The translations under genes and the position numbers were made by a program. Of a stretch of DNA of 64,000 nt, positions 1 through 8,020 are shown piece after piece. Positions within the stretch are counted from its first letter, which is position 1. Every line of letters starts with the position of its first letter. The notes under the pieces were generated by a model, which was given only the letters and a program-made list of their open reading frames with translations, was not told where the DNA came from and did no database searches. Where the stretch lies: contig SBEG01000010.1 in the NCBI GenBank assembly GCA_009668975.1, forward strand, positions 1 through 64,000, in the 5' to 3' direction. Source of the stretch: Deltaproteobacteria bacterium (lineage in GTDB: Bacteria > Desulfobacterota > Desulfuromonadia > Geobacterales > Geobacteraceae).

Positions 1-93
1 CACCATAGCCGATTTGATGGTGCTTGCGCACCACGCGCCCTGCCGGGCGCACAAACAAACAGACCTGCCAGGTTTTTAAAACCTGGCAGGTCT
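1..93. repeat. cluster of small hairpins ending in palindromic repeat A, copy 1
   Basis: Bases 61-93 form a 33 bp near-perfect palindrome with 16-base arms (AGACCTGCCAGGTTTT and its complement) around one central T. The same palindrome, with a central C, recurs at 51294-51326, 62572-62604 and 63654-63686. Bases 1-50 hold smaller hairpins: GGTGC/GCACC, GCGCCC/GGGCGC, and an outer CACCAT/ATGGTG. There is no T-run to make it a clear terminator. I see no gene in 1-160. Confidence 0.8.
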
Positions 94-160
94 TCGTAAT
101 CGGGAACCGCTGTTACCATCTCAGCAGTCCGTAGAATCGCTCCGGACCACCAGCTCACCG

Positions 161-1165
161 TCAGATCCGGTATTCTTCCACACGCCGGTCATCGAATTCA
201 TGGACAACCGGCATCAGGCTAATCGTTTCCGTCTGCACAACCTTGATGGAGCAGGTAGCCCCCGGTTGGGCCCTGGTGTAACGGAGCAGGATTTTTGCTG
301 CTGTCTCCAGGAGTTCAGGTTCGATCTTTCCGGTTACGACGCCCATCGGGCTGCTGCCGTCGGCCCAGCGCAGCAGCGCCTCACCCGGCTGCGCGGCATT
401 TTCCAGGGTCAGATTATCCGCTTCATTGCGGCCGATGATGACCTTGGTGCGAGGTCCGACACGGAAATGCCGGCCAATCTTCAAGAGGCGGAAATCGCGA
501 GGGTCCAGCTGGTCGGCATGGTCAAAAACATCGCGGATCTTCGAGACGAATGACGGCTCGGTCAGCAGACAGCCGCCGGCAGGGCAGGGATAGTTCGTCA
601 CATCAAGCTCTTCGGCCAGCTGCATCTGCTCCTTGCGCGAGCGGCCGGTGATGCCGAGCAGTTTTTCCCGGTCCACCCAGCCTTCCTGTTCGGGAATGGT
701 CGGTGTGAAGTGTTTGGCTGACAACGGTCGGAGCAGCAACCCTTCCAGGCCGCTTTCCCGCTCGATAAGACGCATGGAATCCCGGCGCTGGCTCATGGGC
801 CGTTGTCCGAGCACCTCGCCGGTTATGATGAAATCGGCACCGGATTCGGCCAGATATTCCTTGGCCTTGCGCAGCAGAAAAATGCGGCAGTCGATACAGG
901 GGTTCATGCCGCTGCCGTAGCCGTGTTTCGGTTTCTTGACGATTTCCAGGTACTCGACCCCCTTGTTCATGACTTTGATCGGAATCTGGAGCTCTTCTGC
1001 GACCCGGGAGGCTTCGGATTTACAACCGGCGTTTTTGCCGGTACAGGTACAAAAGGGGGAAGTAAAGTTGAGGGCCTCCACCTCAATACCCTGTTCCAGC
1101 ATGACCTTGACGGCAAGGGTGGAGTCCAGTCCTCCGGAGAGGAGGGCGAGCGCTTTTCTTTTCAT
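161..1165 (-). CDS. PP-loop tRNA-thiolation-like protein (MnmA/ThiI-related)
   Basis: This 334-residue protein opens with a PP-loop ATP-binding motif, ALLSGGLDSTLA, at about residues 6-17, typical of ATP pyrophosphatases that adenylate uridine in tRNA. Cysteine pairs follow (CTCTGKNAGC, NPCIDC, YPCPAGGCLL), which could carry sulfur or bind a metal cluster. The combination resembles the MnmA/ThiI-like family seen in delta-proteobacteria, but it is not a canonical MnmA, so the exact tRNA product is unknown. The longest frame begins at 1273; I chose the ATG at 1165 because AGGAGA stands just upstream and the PP loop then follows at once. It is transcribed divergently from the pilus-ATPase-like gene at 1416, leaving a 250 bp gap with no clear promoter. 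Confidence 0.75.
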   Translation of the reverse strand: MKRKALALLSGGLDSTLAVKVMLEQGIEVEALNFTSPFCTCTGKNAGCKSEASRVAEELQIPIKVMNKGVEYLEIVKKPKHGYGSGMNPCIDCRIFLLRKAKEYLAESGADFIITGEVLGQRPMSQRRDSMRLIERESGLEGLLLRPLSAKHFTPTIPEQEGWVDREKLLGITGRSRKEQMQLAEELDVTNYPCPAGGCLLTEPSFVSKIRDVFDHADQLDPRDFRLLKIGRHFRVGPRTKVIIGRNEADNLTLENAAQPGEALLRWADGSSPMGVVTGKIEPELLETAAKILLRYTRAQPGATCSIKVVQTETISLMPVVHEFDDRRVEEYRI

Positions 1166-1415
1166 TGTTTCTCCTGTGGCGCCATACCACGTCGAACCGG
1201 GGCAGGAGGTCGGTGGCACGGGACCGTTTTTTTTCATGAAGGCTACCATACAAGGACGGAGATTGTAAAGCATACCGCTTCTCGGGGGCGAGATTCCACG
1301 GCGGAGAAGCTCCCGCGGGGAAACATTTCTCTATCAAGTTTTTTGCCGGGTATCCGATATACTATATGTGCCGCTGACCGTATCACGGACCGGAGCGGCA
1401 CGCGAGGAGGAAAGC

Positions 1416-3062
1416 ATGAATGATCTGGTGAAAAAAGGCGCCCTCGGCACGATTCTCTGCTCGTCGGGGATCATCACCAACGACGACATACGCCGCGCGC
1501 TTGACGAACAGGGAACCTCCGGGTGCCGTTTTGGCGAGGCTCTGGTCAAACTGGGCATCGTACAGCAGGAAGATATCGACTGGGCGTTGTCCAATCAGCT
1601 GGACATCCCCTATGTCCGTCTCAGTGAAAAAATCATCGACCGGAGCGCCACACAATTAATTCCAGCGGAACTCGCCCGGAAATACAACCTGATCCCGATC
1701 ATCCGGACCGGAGATGAAATTCACATTGCCCTGGCTGATCCGCTGAACATGGCCGCGGTTGCCCAGGTGGAGGAGATAACCGGCTGCACGGTAACCGTTT
1801 CCATCCCGATTATCCGTGAATTGCGGGAAATGCTCGATCTTTTTTACGGGCCGGAACGTGACGACGTAACCTTCGGCTTTACTTCCAACTGTTTCAGCGC
1901 CGGAATCCTGGAAAAAATAAACTCCGACCGAAGCGGTGCGCATCTCCTGGAATACCTGGTGCTCTTTTTTCTCCAGAACGGCATTGCTTCGATTTCTCTC
2001 CAGCCGGGAGGGGGAACCGTCAAGGTGTCGGGGCGGAGGGGAAACTCATTCCGCGAGATTGGGCGCTTCCCGGTCAGTTCCTACCCGGAACTCGTCACCT
2101 GCATCAGAAAAATCACCCGGATACACGGCTCACGTGACCTGGCCTCCCGTGGCGAATTTCTCTTTCGCTACCGGGAAATCGACATCACCCTCCAGGCTTC
2201 ACTGGTGCGAGCGGTTGAAGGGGAAATGATCACCATCAGTATCCGTCCGGACCTGACCTTTCCGTCCGGACTCGAAGAAATGGGTCTTGATTCGGACACG
2301 GCCGCGAGTTTCCGGTCACTGGGCGCTCCTGGAGCAGGACTGGTCCTCTTTGTTTCCTGGAACCGCGGCGAACGCGACCGCTTTCTCGACCTGTTTCTGC
2401 GGGAAATCGATACGGCGGGAAGGAATGTCGTACTGCTGGGAAACGGCATCGGCAAAGGCACGCTGGCGTTCCCCCGCATCCCTCTTCAGCCCGAAGCTCC
2501 GGAAGAGCTTGAAACAGCGCTCGCCGCCCTGCGCGACCATGCGCCAAACCTGCTGGCCATTGATGATGTTTCGGCTGACCACGCCTTTCTCACGGCCTGG
2601 AAAACAGCGATGCAGGGTACTCTCGTGGTTGCCGGACTATCACGTGACGGACTTGGCGGAGCCTTTGAACAGCTTCTCCAACAACTCCGGGTAAACCGCT
2701 CACTGCCCGCGGGGATCAGGGGCATCGTCTCCTTCGCCAGCGTCAAGACCCTCTGCGGGTCCTGCCGCAATAATTCCGGCGGAGAAGCGACCGGTCAGGG
2801 ACAGCCTGGCTCCGGAGCGGATTTTCACGCCCCGGGCTGCCCTGCCTGTCGTTATTCGGGATTTGGCGGAAAGAAATATCTGTTGGATGTAGTGCCCTTT
2901 GACCCGGCATTGCGGGAGGTACTGGCCACGGCCCGGGAGCGCACCGAACTCTTCTCCCACCTGGAAAAGAAGGGATTTCGCGGCATACCCGAAAAGCTGG
3001 AGGACATGCTCCGCGGTGGGGAGATCTCCCGGGAAGAATATCAGGCCGCGCTGCCTCAGTAA
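1416..3062 (+). CDS. PilB/GspE-like protein with degenerate ATPase core
   Basis: This 548-residue protein has the architecture of a type IV pilus or type II secretion assembly ATPase. An MshEN/GspE N-terminal domain occupies about residues 1-140, followed by the ATPase-fold region and a tetracysteine zinc site (C447, C450, C475, C478). Where PilB has its GPTGSGKT Walker A loop, this protein reads GLVLFVSWNRGERDRF. The Walker B region reads NLLAIDDVSA, and the conserved TLHTN box is replaced by VVAGLSRDG. ATP hydrolysis therefore looks lost while fold and zinc site remain. ATG 1416 is preceded by GAGGAGG; the frame extends to 1368. pilT follows after 134 bp, so a role at the pilus motor, perhaps as a non-catalytic partner, is inference. 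Its TAA overlaps the left end of repeat B copy 1. Confidence 0.75.
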   Translation: MNDLVKKGALGTILCSSGIITNDDIRRALDEQGTSGCRFGEALVKLGIVQQEDIDWALSNQLDIPYVRLSEKIIDRSATQLIPAELARKYNLIPIIRTGDEIHIALADPLNMAAVAQVEEITGCTVTVSIPIIRELREMLDLFYGPERDDVTFGFTSNCFSAGILEKINSDRSGAHLLEYLVLFFLQNGIASISLQPGGGTVKVSGRRGNSFREIGRFPVSSYPELVTCIRKITRIHGSRDLASRGEFLFRYREIDITLQASLVRAVEGEMITISIRPDLTFPSGLEEMGLDSDTAASFRSLGAPGAGLVLFVSWNRGERDRFLDLFLREIDTAGRNVVLLGNGIGKGTLAFPRIPLQPEAPEELETALAALRDHAPNLLAIDDVSADHAFLTAWKTAMQGTLVVAGLSRDGLGGAFEQLLQQLRVNRSLPAGIRGIVSFASVKTLCGSCRNNSGGEATGQGQPGSGADFHAPGCPACRYSGFGGKKYLLDVVPFDPALREVLATARERTELFSHLEKKGFRGIPEKLEDMLRGGEISREEYQAALPQ

Positions 3063-3165
3063 TTCCCTATCAAGGCCCTCTCTGCGTTGGCGCGTCTTCG
3101 GCTGCTCAGCGTACTTTTCAGTACGCCACGCCGCCTTGAGATCATCCTTGATCTGGAATTGGTAT
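3061..3165 (+). repeat. repeat B copy 1 (MITE-like, left end shortened)
   Basis: One of three copies of a roughly 110-125 bp element (others at 38968-39092 and 40741-40850). Full copies have terminal inverted repeats ATACCAATTCC / GGAATTGGTAT. Here the left end is shortened to AATTCC and overlaps the TAA of the preceding gene. An internal hairpin GCGTAC-TTTTCA-GTACGC is present. No transposase is encoded. Confidence 0.8.
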
Positions 3166-3196
3166 AACAGGACGAAAGGTAACGGAGAAATAATCC

Positions 3197-4276
3197 ATGG
3201 CACGAATAGACGCTCTTTTCAAAATGATGCAAGAACAAAAGGCTTCCGACCTGCACCTAAGCACCGGCTCGCCCCCCATTTTCCGTCTGCATGGTGAGAT
3301 GGTTCGCCTTAACTTCAAATCACTCTCCCATGAAGAGTTGAAGGTCATCCTCTTCGAAATCCTCACCGAAAAGCAGCGCAGCGATTTCGAAGCGCGCAAG
3401 GACCTGGATTTTGCCTATGCCATCCCGGGCATGGCCCGCTTCCGCGGCAACATCTTCATGCAGCATAAGGGGATCGGCGCGGTCTTTCGCATCATCCCGA
3501 GCAAGATTCTGACCGCCGACGATCTGAATCTTCCGGAGGGCGTCCGGAAGATGACCCAGCTGAAGAAAGGTCTGGTGCTCGTTACCGGCCCGACCGGTTC
3601 GGGAAAGTCCACCACCCTGGCCGCCATGATCGATCTGATCAATTCCACCCGAAAAGAGCACATCCTGACGCTGGAGGATCCCCTCGAATTCATCCATGAA
3701 AACAAGGAGTCATTGCTCAATCAGCGGCAGATCGGCGAACACTCGGAAAGCTTTACCGCGGCACTCCGGGCAGCCCTGCGCGAGGACCCGGATGTAATCC
3801 TGGTCGGCGAGATGCGCGACCTGGAAACCATCAGCCTCGCCATGACCGCCGCCGAAACCGGTCACCTGGTGTTCGGCACCCTCCATACCAACTCGGCGTC
3901 CAAAACCATCGACCGGATCATCGATGCCTTTCCCCGGGATGGCCAGGAGCAGATCCGGACCATGCTGTCGGAATCGCTCAAAGGCGTCGTCTGCCAGCAA
4001 CTGCTGAAGACCGTCGAAGGTAAGGGGCGGGTAGCCGCCATGGAAATCATGGTCGGAACCCCGGCGGTCGCGAACCTGATCCGCGAAGGGAAAACCTTCC
4101 AGATCCCCTCCATCATCCAGACCGCCAAAAAGGACGGCATGCAGCTCATGGACCAGCACCTGATCGACCTCCTCAAGACCAAGCGGGTCACGCCGGAAGA
4201 GGCCTATCGCTGTGCCCAGGAAAAGAAGCAGTTTGAGCAGTACCTTCCGGATCAGTCAGCGAATTCGGCGTTGTAA
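3197..4276 (+). CDS. pilT: type IV pilus retraction ATPase PilT
   Basis: PilT is the hexameric cytoplasmic ATPase that powers pilus retraction in twitching motility. The 359-residue length is typical. Visible motifs are Walker A GPTGSGKST at 131-139, the Asp box around HILTLEDPLEF, Walker B DPDVILVGEMRD, the His box GTLHTNSA, and the PilT-type C-terminal VANLIREGKTFQIPSIIQT. ATG 3197 follows GGAG with good spacing. It lies 31 bp after repeat B copy 1 and downstream of the decayed PilB-like gene, so the two may share a transcript. No pilus structural genes are in the window, and Geobacter-type genomes often carry several PilT paralogues, so which one this is cannot be told here. Confidence 0.95.
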   Translation: MARIDALFKMMQEQKASDLHLSTGSPPIFRLHGEMVRLNFKSLSHEELKVILFEILTEKQRSDFEARKDLDFAYAIPGMARFRGNIFMQHKGIGAVFRIIPSKILTADDLNLPEGVRKMTQLKKGLVLVTGPTGSGKSTTLAAMIDLINSTRKEHILTLEDPLEFIHENKESLLNQRQIGEHSESFTAALRAALREDPDVILVGEMRDLETISLAMTAAETGHLVFGTLHTNSASKTIDRIIDAFPRDGQEQIRTMLSESLKGVVCQQLLKTVEGKGRVAAMEIMVGTPAVANLIREGKTFQIPSIIQTAKKDGMQLMDQHLIDLLKTKRVTPEEAYRCAQEKKQFEQYLPDQSANSAL

Positions 4277-4317
4277 GCATGGTCCGCGACCTGGTTAGTT
4301 TCTAACCTATGCAATCC

Positions 4318-4340
4318 GAGACGTGCCGATGGCACGTCTC
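4318..4340. repeat. palindromic repeat C, copy 1
   Basis: Perfect 10-base arms GAGACGTGCC / GGCACGTCTC around GAT, between the convergent pilT and nitrilase genes. The same arms with spacer GGT recur at 48786-48808. It may act as a bidirectional terminator, but there is no T-run. Confidence 0.75.
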
Positions 4341-4379
4341 AGGCGGCTAAGCGGCCCCACTCGCGCACCGCAAGTTTTT

Positions 4380-5210
4380 TCAGGACAGTTCGTAGAGTTC
4401 GGGCCGCCGGTCGGCAAATACCCGCATCCGCGAACGCAGCTCGTCAGCCTCACAAAGATCAATACTGGCGACGAGGAGTTCTTCTTCCGCCTCGCCCGCC
4501 TCCAGCACCAGTTTCCCCCACGGATCGACCAACAGGGACGTGCCGAAATACCGGACCACCCCGTCCGGGCCGAAATCCTCATTCCCGACCCGGTTGACAC
4601 CCGCCAGAAACATCTGATTCTCGATGGCCCGGGCCCGCGACAGCACCTGCCAGTGGTCGCGCCGCGGATCGGGAAATGCAGCCGGAGCAAGCACCAGTCG
4701 AACACCCTGGAGCGCATAACTGCGATACAGCTCGGGAAAACGGATGTCGTAACAGACGGAGAGGCCGACCTTTCCCCAGGGGGTGTTCACCACAGTCAGC
4801 GAATCCCCGGCCACCAAGTGCCGGTCTTCGTGCAGAAGGCTGAACAGGTGGACCTTCCGATAGACCCCTGCCCGCTTGCCTTCAGCGCTAAAGAGGATCG
4901 AGGTATTGGCAATTCGACCATCTTCGGTCACCATGGGCAGCGAACCATTGATCCAGATGCGATGACGCCGCGCCAGTGCCGCCACCTGCTCGATTACCTC
5001 TTCGTGCTCCCGCGGCTTTGTCGCCAGGTAGTGCCAGTCAAAGCCGGTGGTCCACATTTCAGGAAAGCAGATCAGATCGCTCCCCCTCCGCACCGCCTCG
5101 GCAATCAGCGTCTCGGCCTTGGCCAGATTTTCATCGGGTCGACGGTACACGACCTTCATCTGGGCAAGGGTGATGGTCAATTGCGATTCAGGTGAATGCA
5201 ACACCAACAT
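4380..5210 (-). CDS. nitrilase-superfamily carbon-nitrogen hydrolase
   Basis: The protein (276 residues from ATG 5210) carries the nitrilase triad Glu-Lys-Cys: E51 in CFPEMW, K119 in YRKVHLF and C153 in SVCYDIRFPE. These residues cleave non-peptide C-N bonds through a thioester. The family includes omega-amidase (Nit2), N-carbamoyl amidohydrolases and deaminated-glutathione amidase; this sequence most resembles the Nit/omega-amidase branch, but substrate cannot be read from sequence. The start is uncertain: a GTG lies at 5240, ATG 5210 has its G-rich stretch only one base away, and family members usually begin near residue 12. It could head the leftward run from the ADP-ribosylglycohydrolase gene. 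Confidence 0.85.
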   Translation of the reverse strand: MLVLHSPESQLTITLAQMKVVYRRPDENLAKAETLIAEAVRRGSDLICFPEMWTTGFDWHYLATKPREHEEVIEQVAALARRHRIWINGSLPMVTEDGRIANTSILFSAEGKRAGVYRKVHLFSLLHEDRHLVAGDSLTVVNTPWGKVGLSVCYDIRFPELYRSYALQGVRLVLAPAAFPDPRRDHWQVLSRARAIENQMFLAGVNRVGNEDFGPDGVVRYFGTSLLVDPWGKLVLEAGEAEEELLVASIDLCEADELRSRMRVFADRRPELYELS

Positions 5211-5249
5211 GCCCCCTTTTCTTCGAAATAATTCCAGCACAAGCGACCG

Positions 5250-6110
5250 CTATACGTTTGGCAGCGGTTCCCGACGCTCCAGCCAGGACGCCGGAACTTC
5301 GGCGGAGAGGGACACAATGCCGCCGACGATGGCACAGGTGGTGTCACTATCACCCCTCCCCCTGGCCGTACTCCACAGGGCATCCTCGTAACAATCGAGA
5401 TGGTGAGCAGCCGTCCAGATACAGAATGGCACCGTGTCCTGGGCAGTTACCTGGCTGCCGGTGCCGAGGATTTGAATAGCAGCAGCATGCTCTGCCGCAG
5501 GGATCTCCAGTGCCTTTTGCAGGCGGCAGCGGGTTTCCCCTTCCGGCACAAAAGCAGCGACTTCACGGATAAGGCCACCTCCTGGGGGAGGACATCCGGA
5601 TGCAGCCAGCGAAGCTGCAACGGCTACGGCAATCGCCCCGGCCACCCCTTCCGGATGGGCATGGGTAACCACGGCGGACAGTTGCGCCTCAGTCGCAGCC
5701 CGCTGGGGATCAGCGGCAAAGAAGGCACCCAGCGGAGCAACACGCATGGCTGCGCCATTGCCGAAGGAACCGCCGCCGAACAGCTGTGGTGAAACATCAC
5801 GCCAATCCGCACCGGTCGCAAGCTGCAGCAGCAGGCGGCGAGCGCCGCCGGCATAGCCCCGGGTGGGCTCCTCCAGGTAGCGCCGCGCAAAGGCTGCCGC
5901 GAGAAAATCCTGCTCGATCCGCCCGAAAGTTTTCAAAACCTCGACGATGGAAAGAGCCATGTGGGTATCATCCGTCCACTGCCATTTTTGCCTGGGCAGA
6001 TCCGTCCATCGGACCTGCTCGGGAGGGATGAAAAAAAATAACTCTCCGAAGGCATCTCCCAGCGAGAGTCCATCTAGACTCCGCATCGCCCGTGTGATCG
6101 CATCGCTCAT
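5250..6110 (-). CDS. ADP-ribosylglycohydrolase family protein
   Basis: This 286-residue protein belongs to the DraG/ARH family, which removes ADP-ribose from proteins or small molecules using a dinuclear Mg/Mn centre. The two diagnostic metal-binding motifs are present: WTDDTHMALS near residue 44 and GDSDTTCAIVGGI near residue 254, plus the early GLSLGDAFGE segment. The frame extends to 6308, but ATG 6110 has a strong GGGGGAG ribosome site six bases upstream and fits the family start. DraG proper reverses nitrogenase reductase modification, but no draT or nif genes are visible here, so the target is unknown. Confidence 0.88.
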   Translation of the reverse strand: MSDAITRAMRSLDGLSLGDAFGELFFFIPPEQVRWTDLPRQKWQWTDDTHMALSIVEVLKTFGRIEQDFLAAAFARRYLEEPTRGYAGGARRLLLQLATGADWRDVSPQLFGGGSFGNGAAMRVAPLGAFFAADPQRAATEAQLSAVVTHAHPEGVAGAIAVAVAASLAASGCPPPGGGLIREVAAFVPEGETRCRLQKALEIPAAEHAAAIQILGTGSQVTAQDTVPFCIWTAAHHLDCYEDALWSTARGRGDSDTTCAIVGGIVSLSAEVPASWLERREPLPNV

Positions 6111-6267
6111 CGCATTCTCCCCCGGAAACTGGTGTCTGCAGCGCGACTCGGCTCTCAATGACCGGCAGTTGCTCACTGGTTCCTCCTGCTCATTCTCCCA
6201 TGGATTGGTGTCATTGCAAGTCCGACTGGCGCCTGGGAGGGGCAGATAACTGGGTCTCCTGATCAAA

Positions 6268-7131
6268 CTACGCCCGCAGCAGGACCAGGGAGACAATGGT
6301 GAGGACAATACCGCAAATACCGAGAACTGTTGGACGTTCCCGGTAGAGAATAATCGACAGGACCACGGCGACCACGAAGTGCATGCTGGTGATGACCGTC
6401 ACCAGGGACAGGGGCCCCCGTGAAAGGGCCTCCAGGTAGGAATAGTAGCCCACCACATTGAGAATTCCCATGCCGCAACCGATGCGTAGTGCGGTAGCGC
6501 TTCCGGCCACGACCTGACCCCGTCGTCTCGCCGGCACGCCCATTCCGGCGGCAAACAGGGTGGAAAGTCCATAGGACACCGCCATGAAGGCGACCTTGTC
6601 GGTTCCGAGTGCGGCATAGCGACTGGAAACGGCCGCCCCTGCCCCGGCCAGAATTGCCGCAGCCACGTAAAGCAATCCCCGCGTCGATTTGCCGGCAGGC
6701 TTACCATCCCCGCCCCGTTCGCGGGCAATAATGAGCACCGCGGCCAGGGCCAGTACCAGGCCGAGCTGCTGACTGCCACTGATCTGCTCATGGAAAAAGA
6801 TGAAAGAGATCACCACCACGAGAACCGCATCAAGTCTGATCAGCGGGTAAGCAATGCGGGCGGGGAGAGTTTTCAGAGCTTCCATGTGGGTAACCGTGGC
6901 CAGGAGAAAAGCCAGGCTGTTGGCAAGACCGATCAGCAGCAGGAAGGGAAGATCCGGAACCGCCCCAGCCCCGAAAAAAAATACTGCGACACTGATGACG
7001 GTAACCGTGGCCATGAAGGACAGGGTGGTCAGAGCGGTATCGCAGGATTTTTCCGCGGCGACTTTATAAAAAAACCGCTGGATGCCCATCAACAGCAGAG
7101 CGGCCAGCGCAAAGGGAAACCAGCCGGTCAT
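6268..7131 (-). CDS. EamA/DMT-family membrane transporter
   Basis: This 287-residue protein is almost entirely hydrophobic, with about ten predicted transmembrane helices arranged as two EamA halves (residues about 1-135 and 150-287). Such drug/metabolite transporters export amino acids, nucleotides or drugs at the inner membrane. Substrate is not inferable. The frame opens with GTG 7140, but ATG 7131 follows GAGGTGG at normal spacing and is preferred. It is divergent from the PHP gene at 7269, and the 137 bp between must hold both promoters. Confidence 0.85.
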   Translation of the reverse strand: MTGWFPFALAALLLMGIQRFFYKVAAEKSCDTALTTLSFMATVTVISVAVFFFGAGAVPDLPFLLLIGLANSLAFLLATVTHMEALKTLPARIAYPLIRLDAVLVVVISFIFFHEQISGSQQLGLVLALAAVLIIARERGGDGKPAGKSTRGLLYVAAAILAGAGAAVSSRYAALGTDKVAFMAVSYGLSTLFAAGMGVPARRRGQVVAGSATALRIGCGMGILNVVGYYSYLEALSRGPLSLVTVITSMHFVVAVVLSIILYRERPTVLGICGIVLTIVSLVLLRA

Positions 7132-7268
7132 GGTAGCCACCTCGAATTGGGAATCAACTGCTCAGCATGCTCGTTGCTTCCTACAAATAGGCTCATTTTA
7201 CCGGCATTGCAAGGTGAATCCAGCCTCCGTACGTTGACTTTTCCCGCAGGCTGTGGAATCATGGCCCA

Positions 7269-7994
7269 ATGAAAATCATTGCCGATCTGCACACCCACAC
7301 CGTGGCCTCCGGCCATGCCTACTCCACGGTCAACGAGATGGCCCAGGAGGCGAGCCGCAAAGGACTGCAGGCCCTCGCCCTGACCGATCATGGACCGGCC
7401 CTGCCGGGCGGCCCGCACCTGTACCATTTCGGCGCCATGCGGTTCATTCCCGCCTGGATTGCCGGAGTCCGGATCCTGCGCGGAGTCGAGGCAAATATCA
7501 TTGACCGCGAGGGCGCTCTGGACATGCCGGACAGCTACCTGGCCAAGCTCGATTTTGTCATGGCTGCCTTTCATGAAGATTGCGGTTTCGACAAACAGGG
7601 CATTGAGCGTAATACCGAGGCGGTCCTCCGGGCCATGCGGAATCCACGGATCAAGGCCATTGCCCATTCCGGTAACCCGACCTTTCCGGTCGATCTGGAA
7701 AAGCTCGTTCAGGGCGCAGTCGAAACAGGAACGGCGCTGGAGATCAATAACTCTTCCTTCGCCCTGAGCCGGACAGGCAGCAGACCCTATTGCGAACAAC
7801 TGGCGCTGCTGATTGCCCGTGCCGGGGCTATGGTTGTGGTGGGAAGTGATGCGCACATCGCCCAGGGCGTGGGCGAATTCGGCAATGCGCTTGCGGTTCT
7901 GGAAAAGGCGGGGATTCGCAGCGAACAGGTTGCGAACTCCTCGTACAAGAGGCTGATGGCCTTCCTCGGTTTGGAAGAAGTGCCGGAAAGGTAA
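7269..7994 (+). CDS. PHP-domain phosphoesterase (YcdX-like)
   Basis: This 241-residue protein is a stand-alone PHP domain, a metal-dependent phosphoesterase barrel. Metal-ligand motifs are visible in order: DLHTHT at residues 6-11, LTDHG near 40, GVEAN near 75, AFHEDCG, AHSGNP near 138, and GSDAH near 193. Length and motif set match E. coli YcdX-type phosphatases. No polymerase or histidinol-phosphate context is present, so the substrate is unknown. The ribosome-binding site is weak; ATG 7269 is chosen because the fold starts directly at MKIIADLHTHT. Confidence 0.88.
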   Translation: MKIIADLHTHTVASGHAYSTVNEMAQEASRKGLQALALTDHGPALPGGPHLYHFGAMRFIPAWIAGVRILRGVEANIIDREGALDMPDSYLAKLDFVMAAFHEDCGFDKQGIERNTEAVLRAMRNPRIKAIAHSGNPTFPVDLEKLVQGAVETGTALEINNSSFALSRTGSRPYCEQLALLIARAGAMVVVGSDAHIAQGVGEFGNALAVLEKAGIRSEQVANSSYKRLMAFLGLEEVPER

Positions 7995-8020
7995 TAAAAA
8001 CGGCGAAGTAATGGGTTTCT

